From JAWVEV01 sp033856535 (GTDB lineage: Bacteria > Actinomycetota > Thermoleophilia > Miltoncostaeales > Miltoncostaeaceae): a stretch of DNA of 37,507 bases. The position numbers were made by a program, and so were the translations under genes. The stretch lies in the NCBI GenBank assembly GCA_033856535.1, contig JAWVEV010000219.1, positions 1-37,507 of the forward strand, written 5' to 3'. The first letter of the stretch is position 1, and each line of letters begins with the position of its first letter. The notes under the pieces are model-generated. The model ran no database searches, was not told where the DNA came from, and saw nothing but the letters and a program-made list of their open reading frames with translations. Below, one piece after another: positions 37,372 to 37,507 of the stretch.

Positions 37372-37507
37372 ATGAGCGAAACCGTCAACGTCGCCATCAT
37401 CGGCGTCGGCAACTGCGCCTCCTCGCTGGTGCAGGGAGTCCAGTTCTACCGAAACGCCCCGCCCGATCAGCGCGTGCCCGGGCTGATGCACACGGTCCTC
37501 GGCGGCT
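37372..37507 (+). CDS. ino1: Inositol-3-phosphate synthase, N-terminal part (gene runs off the window)
   Basis: Makes L-myo-inositol 1-phosphate from glucose 6-phosphate, the entry to phosphatidylinositol and mycothiol-type thiols in actinobacteria. The 45 visible residues contain VNVAIIGVGNCASSLVQGVQ, the NAD-binding opening with the characteristic NCASS, and YRNAPPDQRVPGLMH, which matches actinobacterial Ino1. ATG 37372 has GAGGAGG about 10 nt upstream, so unlike many genes here it has a normal leader of some 30 nt or more. The promoter region is shared with the recombinase homologue. Confidence 0.93.
   Translation, partial: MSETVNVAIIGVGNCASSLVQGVQFYRNAPPDQRVPGLMHTVLGG

Overview
The window comes from a very GC-rich actinobacterium. 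The best guess is the class Thermoleophilia (Solirubrobacterales/Gaiellales/Miltoncostaeales-like). Supporting signs are third-position GC near saturation, many GTG starts, ATGA/GTGA start-stop overlaps, an actinobacterial-type ino1, GpgS, a poxvirus-type topoisomerase IB, and secreted repeat proteins of a kind I associate with this class. The placement is inference; there is no rRNA or tRNA in the window. The DNA reads as ordinary chromosome with small accessory pockets. I see no prophage, insertion sequence or CRISPR array.

Layout. 1-4083 (minus): a TPP riboswitch followed by a tightly overlapping thiamin operon: thiL, ABC ATPase, permease, pyrimidine-precursor binding protein, and thiO cut by the window edge. 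4124-9374: mostly single genes (SnoaL-like protein, a membrane protein with a long structured leader, proA-like, moaA, small hypotheticals). 9486-12270 (minus): a membrane Ser/Thr kinase with a duplicated external domain, and an aldo/keto reductase. 12326-15766: overlapping operon of MOSC protein, MFS transporter, small membrane protein and glucosyl-3-phosphoglycerate synthase. 15798-18150: a nitroreductase-like protein and topoisomerase IB. 18216-22464: a conserved but poorly understood module of DUF4178, DUF2617, DUF4247 lipoprotein, unknown membrane protein, DUF350 and a membrane-anchored aminopropyltransferase. 22475-24908: STAS anti-anti-sigma factor, SRPBCC protein with a sigma-B-like promoter, and two unknown genes. 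24974-27304: a large secreted repeat protein and a BON protein. 27389-30162: secreted protein, AlkA-like glycosylase, SDR and an HxlR regulator. 30225-31840: methyltransferase gene remnant, an LPVTG surface protein and an unusually AT-rich gene-free stretch. 31841-34226: two overlapping HtrA-like proteases divergent from a second HxlR regulator. 34259-36618: AMIN-like/Gmad2 protein and a glucuronyl C5-epimerase-like protein. 36619-37507: a serine-recombinase homologue without its catalytic serine, divergent from ino1.

Two themes stand out. First, many genes start 6-8 nt after a TANNNT hexamer, which predicts leaderless transcripts; in several places the -10 hexamer contains the stop codon of the gene before it. 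Second, the best candidate for something undescribed is the inactive-looking serine recombinase beside ino1. The 110-bp intergenic region holds four TACAC half-sites and a perfect 8-bp inverted repeat, suggesting a resolvase turned into a transcription factor for inositol synthesis. All functional statements rest on reading motifs by eye; no database search was run.
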